Source: Diospyros lotus (Eukaryota > Streptophyta > Magnoliopsida > Ericales > Ebenaceae). From it: 64,000 bases of DNA. Below the pieces are notes generated by a model. The model saw nothing but the letters and a program-made list of their open reading frames with translations, was not told where the DNA came from and did not search any database. The stretch is from contig NC_068352.1 of assembly GCF_014633365.1 (NCBI RefSeq), forward strand, positions 27,995,310 through 28,059,309, read 5' to 3'. Below, in pieces: positions 51,401 through 63,865 of the stretch; the first letter of the stretch is position 1; every line of letters begins with the position of its first letter. A program made the position numbers and the translations under genes.

Positions 51401-51866
51401 TATATGGTACTTACTATACAATTTCCAATCTATCTCTTCTTGGTATTAACATTAGACATTAAATCATCTAAATAATAATCAATTACTTACAAGCATTAAA
51501 TTTAATATAGCACAACTCAATATAATTCAATTTATTCAATCACATAAAATTATAAAAAATATACCATCGTTATTTCGTCTAATACATAATCTTAGTTTAA
51601 CAAATTAACTCATGACAGAATTAATTAAAACCCAAACTAGCACTAAAGATATAAGAGAATTAATTAAATAAGAAAGAAAAAAAAAAAAAAAAAGAAATTT
51701 GGGTGTTGGATCTGTTGCCGTCCCGTGCGTCCTTGGCTGCTGTTGCGTGCGCCTCCGTGTGTGAATGCTCCTTGCGCCGCTTGCTGCCGAGCTTCCAATC
51801 TCTCCCTTATTCCTTTAATGGATGGCCGCCGCACCAAGCTTCTCCAGTTCCCTTTTCAGTATATTT
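51401..51866. other. Intergenic with a GC-richer island
   Basis: 51700-51850 is GC-richer (CTGTTGCGTGCGCC, TTGCGCCGCTTGCTGCC) without a convincing frame. The rest is AT-rich. Confidence 0.35.
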
Positions 51867-52970
51867 AAGGAGTGTTTGTTAATTAAGATAAAAAAAAAAT
51901 AGATATAAAAAGTATTCTGAATATTTGATATTTTTAATATTTTTATTAAATTTATTTAATTATTTTTAAAAAAATCTTCACATGACCTCTTATCTCAATC
52001 TTTCAAAATAAATTTATTTGATCTCTTTTCTCAAATAAATTTATCTGACATTTTATAGATAAGTCTCAATTATCTATATACCCCTTGTAAAATAATTAAT
52101 GTTATTTAATATATTTTAAAATTTTAAATTTATTAAAAAAATTTATTCATTTAAGTCTTATGATTAATATTATTTAATATATTTTTAAATTATCATATAT
52201 TTTGATAATTTTTAAAATTTAAATGACATTACTCCTTTCACTCATTTTTAAAATTTAAATTTCTCTCTCTATATATACATTTTATTAATAATACAATCCA
52301 TTTCACCAATTTTGAAATTATTCTATTATGAAAATATGATTTGACCATTTTTAATTATATAGGTGGAATTATTGTAATTCCAACAATAATTATTTATACT
52401 TTTCAACTCTTTTTAAATCTATTTTTGAACATGGATTTAGAAAATAAAATATTATTTTTATTTTTAAAAATTCATATTAATCATAAAATACTATTTTAAT
52501 CATAAATTTGTTGTTAATGTTAACAAATAATTTTGAATAAATTTAGTAATAGGAATATTTTGATAAAAAAAACTCTTATCTTGATGTTTATCATATGTAT
52601 TAACAAACATATAGAAAGAAAAAATACAATTATCAGTGAATTCTAAAAAATTTAACAGATAGTCAGATAGAAATCTTGAAATGCTTCCTAGCTTTATTTT
52701 AACCATTTCATATCTTGATTCGAAAAACACTCTAAATTAACTTATCTTGATACCTCTTATCTTGTTCCTTTTATTAAATTCTCCTTAGTATAATAGATAA
52801 TATAATATATAATATATAATATTTAATATATGAATAATTATATTAACTTTAATTATATTATAATATTTATTTTTTATTTAAGATTGTAATATTAATTTAC
52901 AGTATTAATTTTGAAATTAATTTTATAATATCTTTCTTTTTTCTAACACAAACACCAAATAGTATTCCTG
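51867..52970. repeat. MITE-like repeat region, copy 2
   Basis: The left edge GGAGTGTTTGTTAATTAAGA and following 190 bases resemble 11415-11610. On the right, AACACAAACACC at about 52948 is a partial inverse of the left edge. The interior is AT-rich and non-coding. Ends are uncertain, and it may be two overlapping elements. Confidence 0.35.
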
Positions 52971-53716
52971 AAAAATAACAAGAAGCACTAGAAATTAAAT
53001 ATATGTAAAATAAACTCAAAATACTAGACAATCTTAGGTAAACTATATATAAAATATTAAAAATACTACTCAATTATGACTAGTAAATATGAATAAATTT
53101 TTACATTAGTTGGATAAGACATTTTAGTACTCAAGTTAAAGATTATACAAATTTAGAAAGAGAAGATATGTGAAGAAAGGCGGCCAGTGGTGGTTTAGTC
53201 CAGTTCTCCGGCAACTCCAGCTACTGTGAGGGCAAAAGTTGCCACGCGGTAACAGCAGCAGTGATTTTCTAGCGAGATTCCGGCGAGAGTTGTCGACAGT
53301 ACTTTTACAGCCTGCTGCCCCTATATTGTAGAATCACGTTTTAAGTCCATGAGATAGACTAGCCTTTGATAATGGTTCCAGCTCATATGGTTACTTTCGT
53401 TCGGGCTTGACTAGCACATAAATTTGACAAAGGATTCCGGTGACTGCCCACAAGTGGACTGACTTGGTCTTCTACTTAAATTGGGGAGGCTTGGTCAGCC
53501 TAAATTAGTTGCAAATGTCATGACTGTTCGTGGAAGGAGGTTCGTGAGAGCACAATCGGGAGGCCGAAGGGTTCGGGTTGAGTGGTGCAACAAAAGAAAC
53601 AACACAAGCAGCTTCAACTTCGTCCATTGAGGTGTACCATTTTAATCCCCTATGGATGAATGGTTTTAATATGTACATGCTTGCTACCACTAAGTTTTAC
53701 AAGGTTTTTTTTATTT
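52971..53716. other. Intergenic, no gene assigned
   Basis: 53165-53320 and 53500-53620 are of moderate GC content with short open frames on both strands. None resembles a protein I know. Confidence 0.35.
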
Positions 53717-54265
53717 ATTTTTGTTGTGTTATAGGTAAAAGTCCATTAAAAGATCAAGTAAGCCCAAAAATCTAAAATATCTTTTTGAGCTAAAAGGCAT
53801 AAATTTTTCATATGCAGGGGTCTCATACAAAGCACACAAACTTTAAAAATCCTTTTAAATATTTCAAGAAGAGGATAGATAATTATCCATAACAAATTTT
53901 AAATTCTAAAATGGTTATGAAATATTTGGATAAATATTATCCCTAAGAAATTATATTCCTAAAAAGGATAAGATAAATATCATCTATCAAGAAAAGCGTT
54001 ATCTGTAATTCTATTATATTTTAAATCATTCTATATTTCTCTATAAATAGGCAGTTATACATTCCTGAAATGGGAAAAGGTCTTTGATACTATTTCAATA
54101 CTGTTTCTTTCATTATATTCAGTGTCTAATTTAAGCGTCGGAGTGTTTGTGCGGGAACCTCCCTGCGCTCTCTGACTATTTTCTTATTTTTTGCAAGCTT
54201 AGGCGGCTTGAAGACGACGTTTTTATTCAACAAATTTATTGTTGTAACCATGTTACAACAATTTC
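53717..54265 (+). mobile_element. Solo LTR of a Tat-like gypsy element
   Basis: The LTR spans 53722-54260 (539 bases), starting TGTTGTGTTA and ending TGTTACAACA. The 5-bp flanks ATTTT and ATTTC differ at one base. CTATAAATAG at 54041-54050 and a TCTAATTTAAGCGTCGGAG block near 54125 are the promoter and R-region signature of plant Tat-type LTRs. No internal region, so a solo LTR formed by LTR-LTR recombination. Confidence 0.75.
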
Positions 54266-55255
54266 GATTGCATATTATATTATATTCTTAATTTTTTTTT
54301 AAAATTCGATGAAACCTTGCATGATCCTTTAACAGTCCTGATATATATGCATATATACATGCCAGACACATATGTATATATACACAAATGGATCCATGAA
54401 TTGCATATAACAAAATATAGAATCGATTTTCTTTTGTACAAATATGGGTGGTGAGAGTGGGGGTTAATGTTGCAGCGATATAAAAATTCTAAAAGCTTCA
54501 CTTAGGACAATTGAATTATGGGTTTGCTTAATAATAGAATATATAGATAAATATCGTAAAAGTTTTAAACAAAATGATATGACTCAAATTACACCTTTTT
54601 AAGGATAACTTGTATATAAATTTTTATGCATCACTTGGTATGTATAATTTGTGGACTATTGTGTGAAATATAAGTTTATTTAATAATTAACAATTTAATA
54701 ATCTTAAAGAAAGGAGAAAATATTCAACATTATTATGAAACCAAGTTACCTAATTTGGTATCACAATTTAATAATATATATCTATGTATATGTTGTCTTG
54801 TATTTAGGTCGCAAATATATGAAAGTTGTGATTTTTTTTAGGTTAGGACTAATAGCATATATGGTATTATAGTTATATTAAATATATTAACTCTCCTAAA
54901 AGTGATAACCAAAAAAAAAAAAAAAAAATGTTGCCAGGGGATTTGATTAAGCGTGAGTGTTAGGTTGGTTTGGTATGACTTTTTATGGAGTTTAAGTCTA
55001 AATTTACGAATTTTTATAAAAGTTGGCTTTTGAAAAATTTAGGGTGTTTGGTTTATTTATATAAAAAAAATTATTTTTTAAAATAATAGAAGTAAAAAAC
55101 TTAATAAAAAGTAGTGTCAAAAGCCCAAAAAATTGAGTGGAGCTTCACTATAAAGGCAACTTTTTTTACCCAACATTTCGAGTCCTTATATGCAGGTGTT
55201 AACAACACAAGTCAATTAAAAAGTTTATACCAAATGAAGTCTTACAGTAGCACTA
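54266..55255. other. Intergenic, no gene seen
   Basis: AT-rich with an A18 run at 54911. Nothing supportable beyond short repeats. Confidence 0.4.
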
Positions 55256-55685
55256 AATTATTTTTTTATAACCATCTTATTTTTGAGTGCTTAGCTTTAA
55301 GTTAAAAAAGTTTAAAATAATAATTAAAATTTCCTTCAAATTTGGTAACAATATTAATTCTGATTTTGTATATAAATTAAGGTTAATTATTAAAAAAATA
55401 CATATCTTTTTATCGTATTTTTAATTATATACTAAATTTTTAATTTGTTTAAAATTTGGACCAGCCTTTCAATTTATTTTAAATGCTATATATATTCATC
55501 TTGTTGAAGGCACCAAATTCTTAATTAACATCACTTAAATGTCTAACTCAATCTACTGCGTTTTTAGCATATATAGGAAGCGAGCTAACATTTCGCATCA
55601 TTTTATTTGACCAATTTATTTTTTAAAAAAATTATGTGAAGACTGAAAATAATGCGTACCTGATTTAGATTGAAAAACTTAACTA

Positions 55686-55913
55686 GGTGTGTTTGCTAGT
55701 ATGAAAAATATATAAAAAATGTCTTATCCAAGAAATTGAATTTCCATCTTTGATACATTATATTTTTCATGAAATTCAATTCCATAGTACAATTATTAAA
55801 GCATAATTTTAACTCTTTTCCATGAAAAATTTCATCCAAAGGAAGACGGTTTTTGTTTTTCATATAAATTAAAAAATATTTTTATTTCTACCTAAATACT
55901 ATCAAACACACCC
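55686..55913. mobile_element. MITE of about 228 bases in repeat copy B
   Basis: Ends GGTGTGTTTGCTAGTA and, in reverse, GGGTGTGTTTGATAGTA form inverted repeats. Absent from copy A, which shows it is an insertion. Flanking bases are AT-rich, so target-duplication length and superfamily stay undecided. Non-coding. Confidence 0.7.
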
Positions 55914-56734
55914 TTATTATATAATTAAAAACACAATAAGATAGTATATGTAACACCCTATGTTTGCATGAGATTACCACCTAATTTTGATGAGTTTAGA
56001 ATATCAAAAAATTAGTTTGATAGCAGTTATAAATACCGAATTGACTGCAGGGAATGCTTCGGAGTGAAATTTTTTAAGGAAAATGATACGGCGGTGATAA
56101 GCATTCCGATATAGGATTTATGATATAGAAATAAATTGGATCGGGAATGATTTTTGGTACAGCTAAAATACAGTTGTCATTTAGGATGCAAAACTGAATC
56201 GTTGTAGGAGACTCCCGAAAAATGAATGGAACCCTAGGGGGGCTCCGATTTTTTGTAATAAACAACCTTTCAGTGGTTTCGGGATGAAACGATAGCCCGG
56301 TGAGGACATTGGGGCGAAATCGTCCTTTTCAACTAAGATTTGGATTATTAATTGTGGATTTTCGGTATTGTAATAGAAATTAATTTGAAGTTTAAGAGCA
56401 TGGTCGCAATAAAGAAATTGGCCAAGTGATATTAAGATGGAAATTAGGATTTATTGTGTAATTTTTCTTAATTTATTGTGTAATATATATGTAAAATATA
56501 TTTATGTACACGAGGCCATGCCTCTGTAAATCAACCCAAGCACGCAAATCCCACGCCCTGCAATTCAAGCCATGCCCTGCAATCGTGATGGCTGGCAGTA
56601 AGGAAGGATTTGCATGCAATATGTGATGTTGAAAGGTATGGGTAGGGAGTAGTCAAAGGCTTGGGCGCCTATAAATTGGCTGAAGTTTTGGCCGATTGGA
56701 GGCATGAAGAAGAAATGGAATGTGAGTTGTAGAG

Positions 56735-59182
56735 TGTAATACCCGAAAAATTATTAAGGGTATAAATGATATTCAATGAAGGGTATAACTAGAATTATCG
56801 AAAGAATAAGGTTATAGGACACACTATCGCAGTCTTAAGGCAACCGAATCAGTCGAAGGGAGTACCCCGGACCCTAGATAGTCAAAGAAAATGGTATAGT
56901 ATCGACGAGTGATTTAAATTATGATTTTTAGTGATAAAAGAAATTAGATCAGGAATAGTTTTCGATACAGTTGTCGATCGGGCTGAGAAAATTGAATCAA
57001 TGTAGGAGACGTCTAGAAGGTCAACGGAGCACGTCAAGGACTAGTATTTAATGTGTAGAACAACCCTTAAATAATTTCGGGTTGAATCAAATGGATTTAA
57101 GGTCAATTTGACCAATCGGGCCTAAGTGTATTTTTTTAAATTTGCCCAAGAGAGGTCAAAATGGTAATTTTTCAGGAATTTCGAGGGTCAAATAAGTAAT
57201 GTAGGTCTTGTGGGCCTTAATGGTGGTATTTGATAGTTCAGGGGTGCATGGGAAAGGCCTAAATGGGATTAGAAGAAATTATGGGGGTTAAAGTGCAAAA
57301 ACAGAAAAATTACAATGTGAACGCACAGGGAAAATCGGCCGCCGCATTGTCACCCATATGGAAGCCATTTCCGGAGATGGGACGGCCGAGGGAGGGCTGG
57401 GGAAGGTCATATCTGGCGCTAGGAGACTTGGGAGCCAAGGTTTGGCCTTTGATTGGCTGCAAAATGACCGAATCTCGCCTATAAATAGAGGCAAAAATGG
57501 TCGAGGGTTTTGCAAAAAATGGAGCTTCAATCGGAGGGGTTAGAGAAAGAATCGATGAGAGTGGATAAGGGGCTTTCGATCCTTGCATCAAGAGGAGTGA
57601 TTCTGGAGCATTTGGGGCATTTTGGAGCAAGTCTGGTGGCCATTTGAAGCTTGGTCGAGGATGCGTGGCGGACCGTTTCGGCCGACCTGCAATTGCCATT
57701 CCGGTGGCTTTTTCGGTGGCCTTTCGGCCTGAAATCGGTACCCACGTGATCTACTTTAAGTGGGCTACAAGGGGGTACCCTTGTTTTGGCCATCGGAGCA
57801 ACCGCCGGAGACTGGTTCAACGAAAAAGACGGTAGCGCGTGCAGCCACGCGCCAGCTTCCACATGCACCCACGCGCCAGGCGCGTGAGGGCACGTGACAG
57901 GGGAATTTTTGGTATTTCCTCTTCCAATATTTTTGTTAATTTATTTTAGGAATTACCATGTTGAAATATTTTGGAAAATATTTGAGGAGATAATTATTTT
58001 GGAATTATCGAGGTGGAAATTGGGAGAAAATTGAGAAAATTATGGAAAAACTGAGGAAAATGGATTTTAATACTTCCTTAATTAAATATGGTGTTTAGGA
58101 TGTGTTGTGGCTCGAGGTTGCATATAAGTTCAAGTATTTGGGATTTGGCATGCAAATCGAGGCATTGCACGAGGATCGAGGTATTTCCGAATGCATGCAG
58201 GTGAATGGTTTGACTCTAGTTTTACCTTTGTTTTGGATATGTCTTGGTGTGAGATCAGGTGAACGAGTGACACGGTAGGACACTCGAGACTAGAACTAGG
58301 AATGCTCTGTTTATGCATTTTATTCATGTATATATGGCATCATTTACATATTAATCATGTGGTATATTGCATCAACTGTTTTTACTTTCAAAAGAGTCAA
58401 TGCATGGCGTGTGATTTTTATATCATCGAGGTATTGATTTTCGTGTCGTTATTGGGTCCATATGGGACGGGATGGGGTCTTCTTGAGAATGAGACAAAGT
58501 TAATCTTGGTGAACGAGTGACATGGTAGGGCACTCGAGAGATTAAGAATGTCGCGGCAAGGTCAACCCCAATGGTGTGTGGAATGGATTTTCCACAGGAG
58601 GTTGAGTATGTCAGGGAGATTTCTTAAGGTAGACATGTTTGCATGTGTTGTTTGTCTATGTATCCCATGCTCGTATGTTTTTCATGCATTATGTAAACTG
58701 TTTCATGCCGTCACTTAGATGTTTTGTCATCTAACTTGGGTTATGCCCCTGGAACGTTCAATGTTCCAGTCAGGGACTGTTGCAAGGACAAGGACATGGC
58801 CGGTTGAAGGTCAACGGTGCTTAGATTGATAGTCGTTGTAAACTGAGGGGTTTTGGTATGTATTCCACGTGTATATAAATAGTTGTACGATAACATTGTT
58901 ATCATTTGGTTATCTGTAATATGTATTTCGTTATGGAAATGATATGTAAGAATCACGGTGTTTGATGTTAATGTATCCGCTGCATTATGATATCTCTCGT
59001 ATAGTTGTTAAGATTATTGATCTTGTTAGTTAAACGGGCAATACTGGGGTTTTCGGGATCTTGTGTATGCATGTGAAGGTTGTTCATGAAGCACCTTGCG
59101 TAATGATGTTATTTTTTAAAAAAAAAAAGATTCTCGAAAATACCCTTATAATGACACGCTCGGCGAGACGGGGTGTTATACA
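56735..59182 (+). mobile_element. Inner solo LTR of the same family, nested in the outer one
   Basis: Starts TGTAATACCC and ends GGTGTTATACA, 2448 bases, flanked by TAGAG and GAGAG. It shares ordered blocks with the outer LTR: GGNATGCNAATCGAG at about 58145 versus 60060, TTTTAATACTT, and GCCCCTGGAA...GTTCCAG at about 58745 versus 60510. Equal length and content mark it as a second insertion of a related LTR. Confidence 0.72.
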
Positions 59183-59199
59183 GAGAGTGGTGGCCAAGA

Positions 59200-59640
59200 G
59201 CATCAAAGAGGGAGAGAGAGTGTGTGTGTGTTGGAGCAGAGAGGGCCGAGAGGGAGGCAGCAACTTGCGGCAACCATGGTCGCAAGCTCCCATAAGCTCG
59301 AGCGAAGCAGAGGAGGCTGGCGGGTTGAGTAGCGATGGCAGGTGGCACGCGACGGTGCGGTGCGGCGTCCGACGAGGGCTAAGGCCAGCAGCAGCATTGG
59401 TCAGCCATGGCTGCCACGAAGCAGGTGCGGCCCTGGCCGCAGGCAGCGACTACGGTAGGCCGTGCCGGCGATGGTTGCACAGGCGGTGGCGCGTAGAGGC
59501 AGGCGGCAAAGTCGGTCGCAGGCCGGAAGGAAGGCGGGCGGGCCGCGGCGGGCTGATGCCCTGTTCGCGTGCAGGTGGAGGAAGAAGAAGAAGGTGGGGA
59601 AGAAGAGAAGAGAAGAAGAAGAAGAAGAAAATAAAATAAA
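59200..59640. other. GC-rich low-complexity segment in the outer LTR
   Basis: Open in several frames on both strands because of GC richness (GGCGGC, GCAGC, GAAGAAGAAG). The predicted products are Arg/Ala/Gly or Ser/Phe-rich. I regard it as LTR sequence, not a gene. Confidence 0.6.
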
Positions 59641-61207
59641 AACAAAGAAGAAAGGAAAAAAAAGAAAAAAAAATGGAAAAAAAAATCCCAAAAAATCCTA
59701 GAAAATGAGAAATTATATTTCGATAAATTCTCGGAGATTTTGGCAAGAAAAACGGCTCGACACGCGTTTCGAAGATGTGACACGCATACCGAGAAAGTCG
59801 GAGAGGCTAAGTCAAGGTAAGTAAAATTCTCTAAAAAATTTCAGAAATTCAAGAATATTATTTTATGAATTTTCGTAGCGAAATATTTTAGAAATATTTA
59901 GTTTGGATTTATTGAGGAAAATTAGGAAGAAATAGAAAGAAAATTAAAGAAAATGCCAAAAATTATGGGAAAATAGGTTTTAATACTTATTTAAATAATT
60001 ATGGTGATTAGGATGCTTTGAGACTTAAGTTGAAGTGACTTGTCGAATTTTGAGGTTGGCACGCAAATCGAGACGATGCACGAGGCAAGACACGAATATC
60101 GAGGTAGCCCGATAAGTTTGAGAAGATAAGTGGTACTTCCCAATTGGATTTAGTTTTATGAAAAATGCTTGGTTTGTAAGTGATTTATAGTCCTCGAAAA
60201 TGTTTTCATCATATTGACATACTCTATATATACCAATCACGTAGACTGCATATATGACATGACTATGAAATGCATAAATACACGTTGATATCATTGATCA
60301 CTAGCATTGAGGCTGTAGGGAGTACGAATTGACACCGCTGCTTTACCAAGGGTGTACCCATACACTCCGATTTCGAAAGAGGTGGCCGCAAAAATGGTGG
60401 GTAGCATGAGGGGTGCAGTTGACACCTGCGATAAAAGACATTGCATACACACATGATATAACATTATGTACCCTTACTTAGATGGTTTATCATCTAATTT
60501 GGGTTTTTGCCCCTGGAATATTCAAACGTTCCAGATGGAGATTGTAGCAGATTCGAGGATAAATGAGGCATGAAATGACATTTAGCAGAGTGCATGAAGA
60601 ATGAAATGTATGTTATGTGCTCCATGTATTTAAGTTCTGCTACTTTGAAATCTGAACGTTTTGAGAAATGTTGATATATATCCTTATGGTTAATAAAGAT
60701 ATAAGATTTGATTTATAATCAATGTTAAGATATCAGGTTTCGATCATTGTTTTCACATTTGATGTGTATAGTGATTCTCTTTCGAGATTAATGTATGGGA
60801 ATTTTGGGACGTATTCGAGGAATGATGTGATTTAGCTTTAAGTTTAAAGAAAAAAAATTATTATTCTAGAATTATCCCAAATTATAACGCGCCTGAAAAA
60901 GCGGGGCGTTACAGTATAGGTTACTAAATTATGTGATTTCTCCTCTAAATGGTAAGAAATAAGATTAGTCATTATCTACCTTTTATTTAATATTAAAGTA
61001 ACACCCGTTAGAGATTTTATAAGACCATTAAATCTATATGTAAAGCCAGTAAGATTGAAATAAATTTATGACTAAAGAAGTAGATGGCTCAAGAGCTTCA
61101 TAAAAGAAAATCCTTAAGTGAAATATGTGACATAATAAGAATTTATAAAAAATATGGATGTAGATATCAATATTAAAGAGATGTGGAAATCATGTAAATT
61201 AAAATAT

Positions 61208-62600
61208 GGGAGAAATTCATAATTAACCTAAAAGAAATTTATAAAATTGTTTTTAATCACTTTCTAGTAAAAAAAACGTTTTTGTACAAATCAAATAAAC
61301 TAATTGCACTCTATAGCCACTTTTATGTGAGATGGCTAAAATACCCTTAATGAGATTTTAAATTGGAAAGCTCACATTACCCTTATCTCATTCACTTTAC
61401 ATTTTCTCTCTCTCATCTTCCAACATTCATGCTCTTACTTTATTTTCCATTGCCAAAAGCATCCAAACTCAACTATTCTTCCTACATTCAATATTTTGTT
61501 ACTTAGGTCATTCAATCATCTTCATCAATCACAGTTAGAACTTCATTGAAGCCGCATTCACCAAGTTTCACCATCTTTCCTCTCCAACAAGCATTCTCAA
61601 TCTTAAGGTATCGATTATGATTTCTATTTAGGTTTTCAAATATTTTTATGTTCACATTGCTTATTAAGCTATGTTGAATGATTATGATTGTAAGTAAAAA
61701 TTATATGGTTAGTCTATTATTCCAAATTTGAAATGATTTGTGTGGAAGAAAAAAAATTTCGAATCTACACAACGTAATCGGATTTCGCGAGCCACAAATC
61801 CTGTTACTGGGTTTCGTGACCCACAAAACCCGGTATTGGGTTTCATGACCCATAGACCCACGAACTAGGTATCGGGTTTTGTGACCCACCAAACCATCAG
61901 GGGGCATTATTTTTATTTATTTATTTAGTAAAATAGTTTAAAATATTTAATATAATAAGCTTTTCATAAAATTTTTAAAATTTCTAAGAGTGAATTTTAA
62001 ATTTTTATCAGAAACTACATAACTACATAAACTGAATAATTAGAATTAATAATAAAATTGTAGTTTTATAAGTCAAAAATTATTTGAATTGTACAAATCT
62101 AAAAAAGTAAATTAGCCTTTTATAGTTGCTAATAGTTAAAAAGAATTGGGGAATTTAACTTATACGAGTTTAATAGCCTAACTTCTTGTTTTGAATTTTG
62201 CAGCAATGGATAAAGTGTCGTTGGTCATCATGTGGAATGGGAAATGGATGATGACGATAAGTACATTGAGGGTAATAAGAAGTGTATGATGGCCAACAAA
62301 AATGTGACTTTTAGTCAATTGACTGATATTGTTTACACAATGAAGGGAGTTGATAAAACAATGTACAATATCAACATTTATTTTTTAAGTGAACCATCGG
62401 GCAATCTTCCAACTACTAAGTTCCCTATCGATGACGACTATAGTGTCAAGTTTGTTATGTGCAAAGGAGGCAGATATAAAGTGATTTATGTTGATATGAT
62501 TTGTAAAAATGCTAGAGTTTGTGATGGTAATCAAGATACAGGTGTTGACGTTCCACTTACATCAACACGTAGTCTAATGTGAAATGATGATTTTGATACA
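61208..62600 (+). mobile_element. Mutator-like element 5' end with transposase fragment
   Basis: A terminal-repeat-like start GGGAGAAATTCATAATTAACC at 61208 is followed by a leader with an intron-like border (TTTTGCAG before 62204) and the transposase N terminus. The element is cut off near 62.6 kb where LTR-like sequence begins; the opposite terminal repeat was not found. Confidence 0.65.
62206..62582 (+). pseudogene. Mutator (MULE) transposase N-terminal fragment, frameshifted
   Basis: From the ATG at 62206 the frame gives MDKVSLVIMWNGKW; a frameshift near 62248 then continues DDDDKYIEGNKKCMM, NVTFSQLTDIVYTMKGVD and FPIDDDYSVKFVM. This order (VSLVxxWNGKW, then TFSQLxDxIY) is typical of the plant MULE transposase N-terminal domain. 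The frame ends at TGA 62580; the zinc-finger and DDE catalytic core are missing. Non-functional. Confidence 0.75.
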
Positions 62601-63486
62601 TATGGTATGACTGGTTTGTCAAATGACGCTACTGACTGCACTCCCACCCTGCAATTAAAACACAAAACAAAACACAATAAAAATTTTATATTTTTTTCTT
62701 TGTTTAGGTGAGAGGTTTATACTCGTCAGTGTACGAGTGCAGTTGTACTCCAAATTTAAATTTATATTTTCTGAATGAGTCCAGGTCGTCCACTGAGAGA
62801 TTTATTTATGGCAAAATAAAAAGAATATCACACAAGCACACACGCATTTGGATAAATTGGTAACAAGGTTTTTTATGGTTTTTTAAACAACAGATACTAG
62901 GAAATAAATTAAGGCAGTAATTGAAATAAACACTTTAAGTGAGAATATAAAATTGGATAGTACTTGAGTTAAGACAATTTCAGTGCCAACCCGTTGATTC
63001 CCAAATTTTTGCATAAAAGATTAGCAACATTAATTTAATTTCAGATATGAGGGTTTGTTATTAAATGCAATTAGAGATGATGATAGTTCTAGGTTAAGCA
63101 ATCCCCATACATGATATGCGGGATTCTAATTTAAGCAACCACCATAAATTTAATTGCAATTAATACACAAAACAACTAAATTAATCATCCGGGTTTGGGT
63201 ATGATAGCGTTTCCAGTTCTAGTAACTCTCATACATGGCATGAAAGCTCTAAGTTAGGCTTACGCTCCAATCCAAACCTAGTGATTTCTCAATAATTAAG
63301 ATACACTCATACTGAAATTTAAATTAATGTTACTTATTTAAAGCGCAGCTTTCTTTGGGAATCATTGGCGTTGGACACTGTCCTTGCCTTAACCCAAGAT
63401 TAGATTTAGCTACTCATTTCCATTTAAAAGTTAATTGACATGAATTTAAAAAACGTAATTTAAATAACAGAATTTAAATGACAAGA

Positions 63487-63608
63487 AATTTTAAAGACAT
63501 AAACTAACCGTCCATTTAGGCGGTGAATAATTAAATGACAAGAATTAAAATTGCAGAAATTTAAAGGCATAAATTAACCGTCCATTTAGGCGGTAAATAA
63601 TAAAGTAA
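63487..63608. repeat. Tandem pair, unit about 74 bases
   Basis: Two copies of ATAAACTAACCGTCCATTTA / ATAAATTAACCGTCCATTTA followed by GGCGGTRAATAATTAA, at about 63500 and 63574. Confidence 0.75.
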
Positions 63609-63865
63609 TAATAAATGACATAAGAATTTAAAAGAAGAAAGGAAGGAAGTAAGATCACAAGAGAGAATACTAAAGAAAAGGGGAAAGAACAAGAATAATT
63701 CTCAAAGAAAGAATTATAAGGAAACAACTAAACTTTGATTCAAAAATAATAATCACACTTACAAATGCAATCAAGTGATCTATTTATAGGCCACAAGATG
63801 CAATACAAACCACACAATTTCAATTATTCAACTAGACATAATTATATCTAATGGGCACTCACACA

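Larger units (their letters stand above)
55944..60918 (+). mobile_element. Outer solo LTR with perfect 5-bp target duplication
   Basis: Element 55949-60913, starting TGTAACACCC and ending GGGGCGTTACA, flanked by GTATA on both sides (55944-55948 and 60914-60918). Without the inner insertion it is about 2.5 kb. It has no ORF and no internal retroelement genes, so it is a solo LTR. Long LTRs starting TGTAACACCC fit the Tekay/Del chromovirus group of gypsy elements, which is an inference from memory. Confidence 0.75.
55256..61205 (+). repeat. 0.7-kb dispersed repeat, copy B (interrupted twice)
   Basis: Parts 55256-55685, 55914-55948 and 60914-61205 align in order with copy A at 38262-38965. The breaks are a 0.23-kb MITE and a 5-kb nested LTR insertion. 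Copy A gives the unfilled state AATTAAAAACACAATA...TACTAAATTATG. Confidence 0.8.

Noticed and set aside
57263..57868. Several overlapping ORFs of 60-129 codons on both strands
   Set aside because: They lie inside the inner solo LTR, contradict each other and match no retroelement protein.
59061..59783. Long open frames on both strands of a GC-rich segment (up to 192 codons)
   Set aside because: They lie across the border of nested solo LTRs, are Arg/Ala/Gly or Phe/Ser-rich low-complexity products, and several frames are open at once as expected from GC content.
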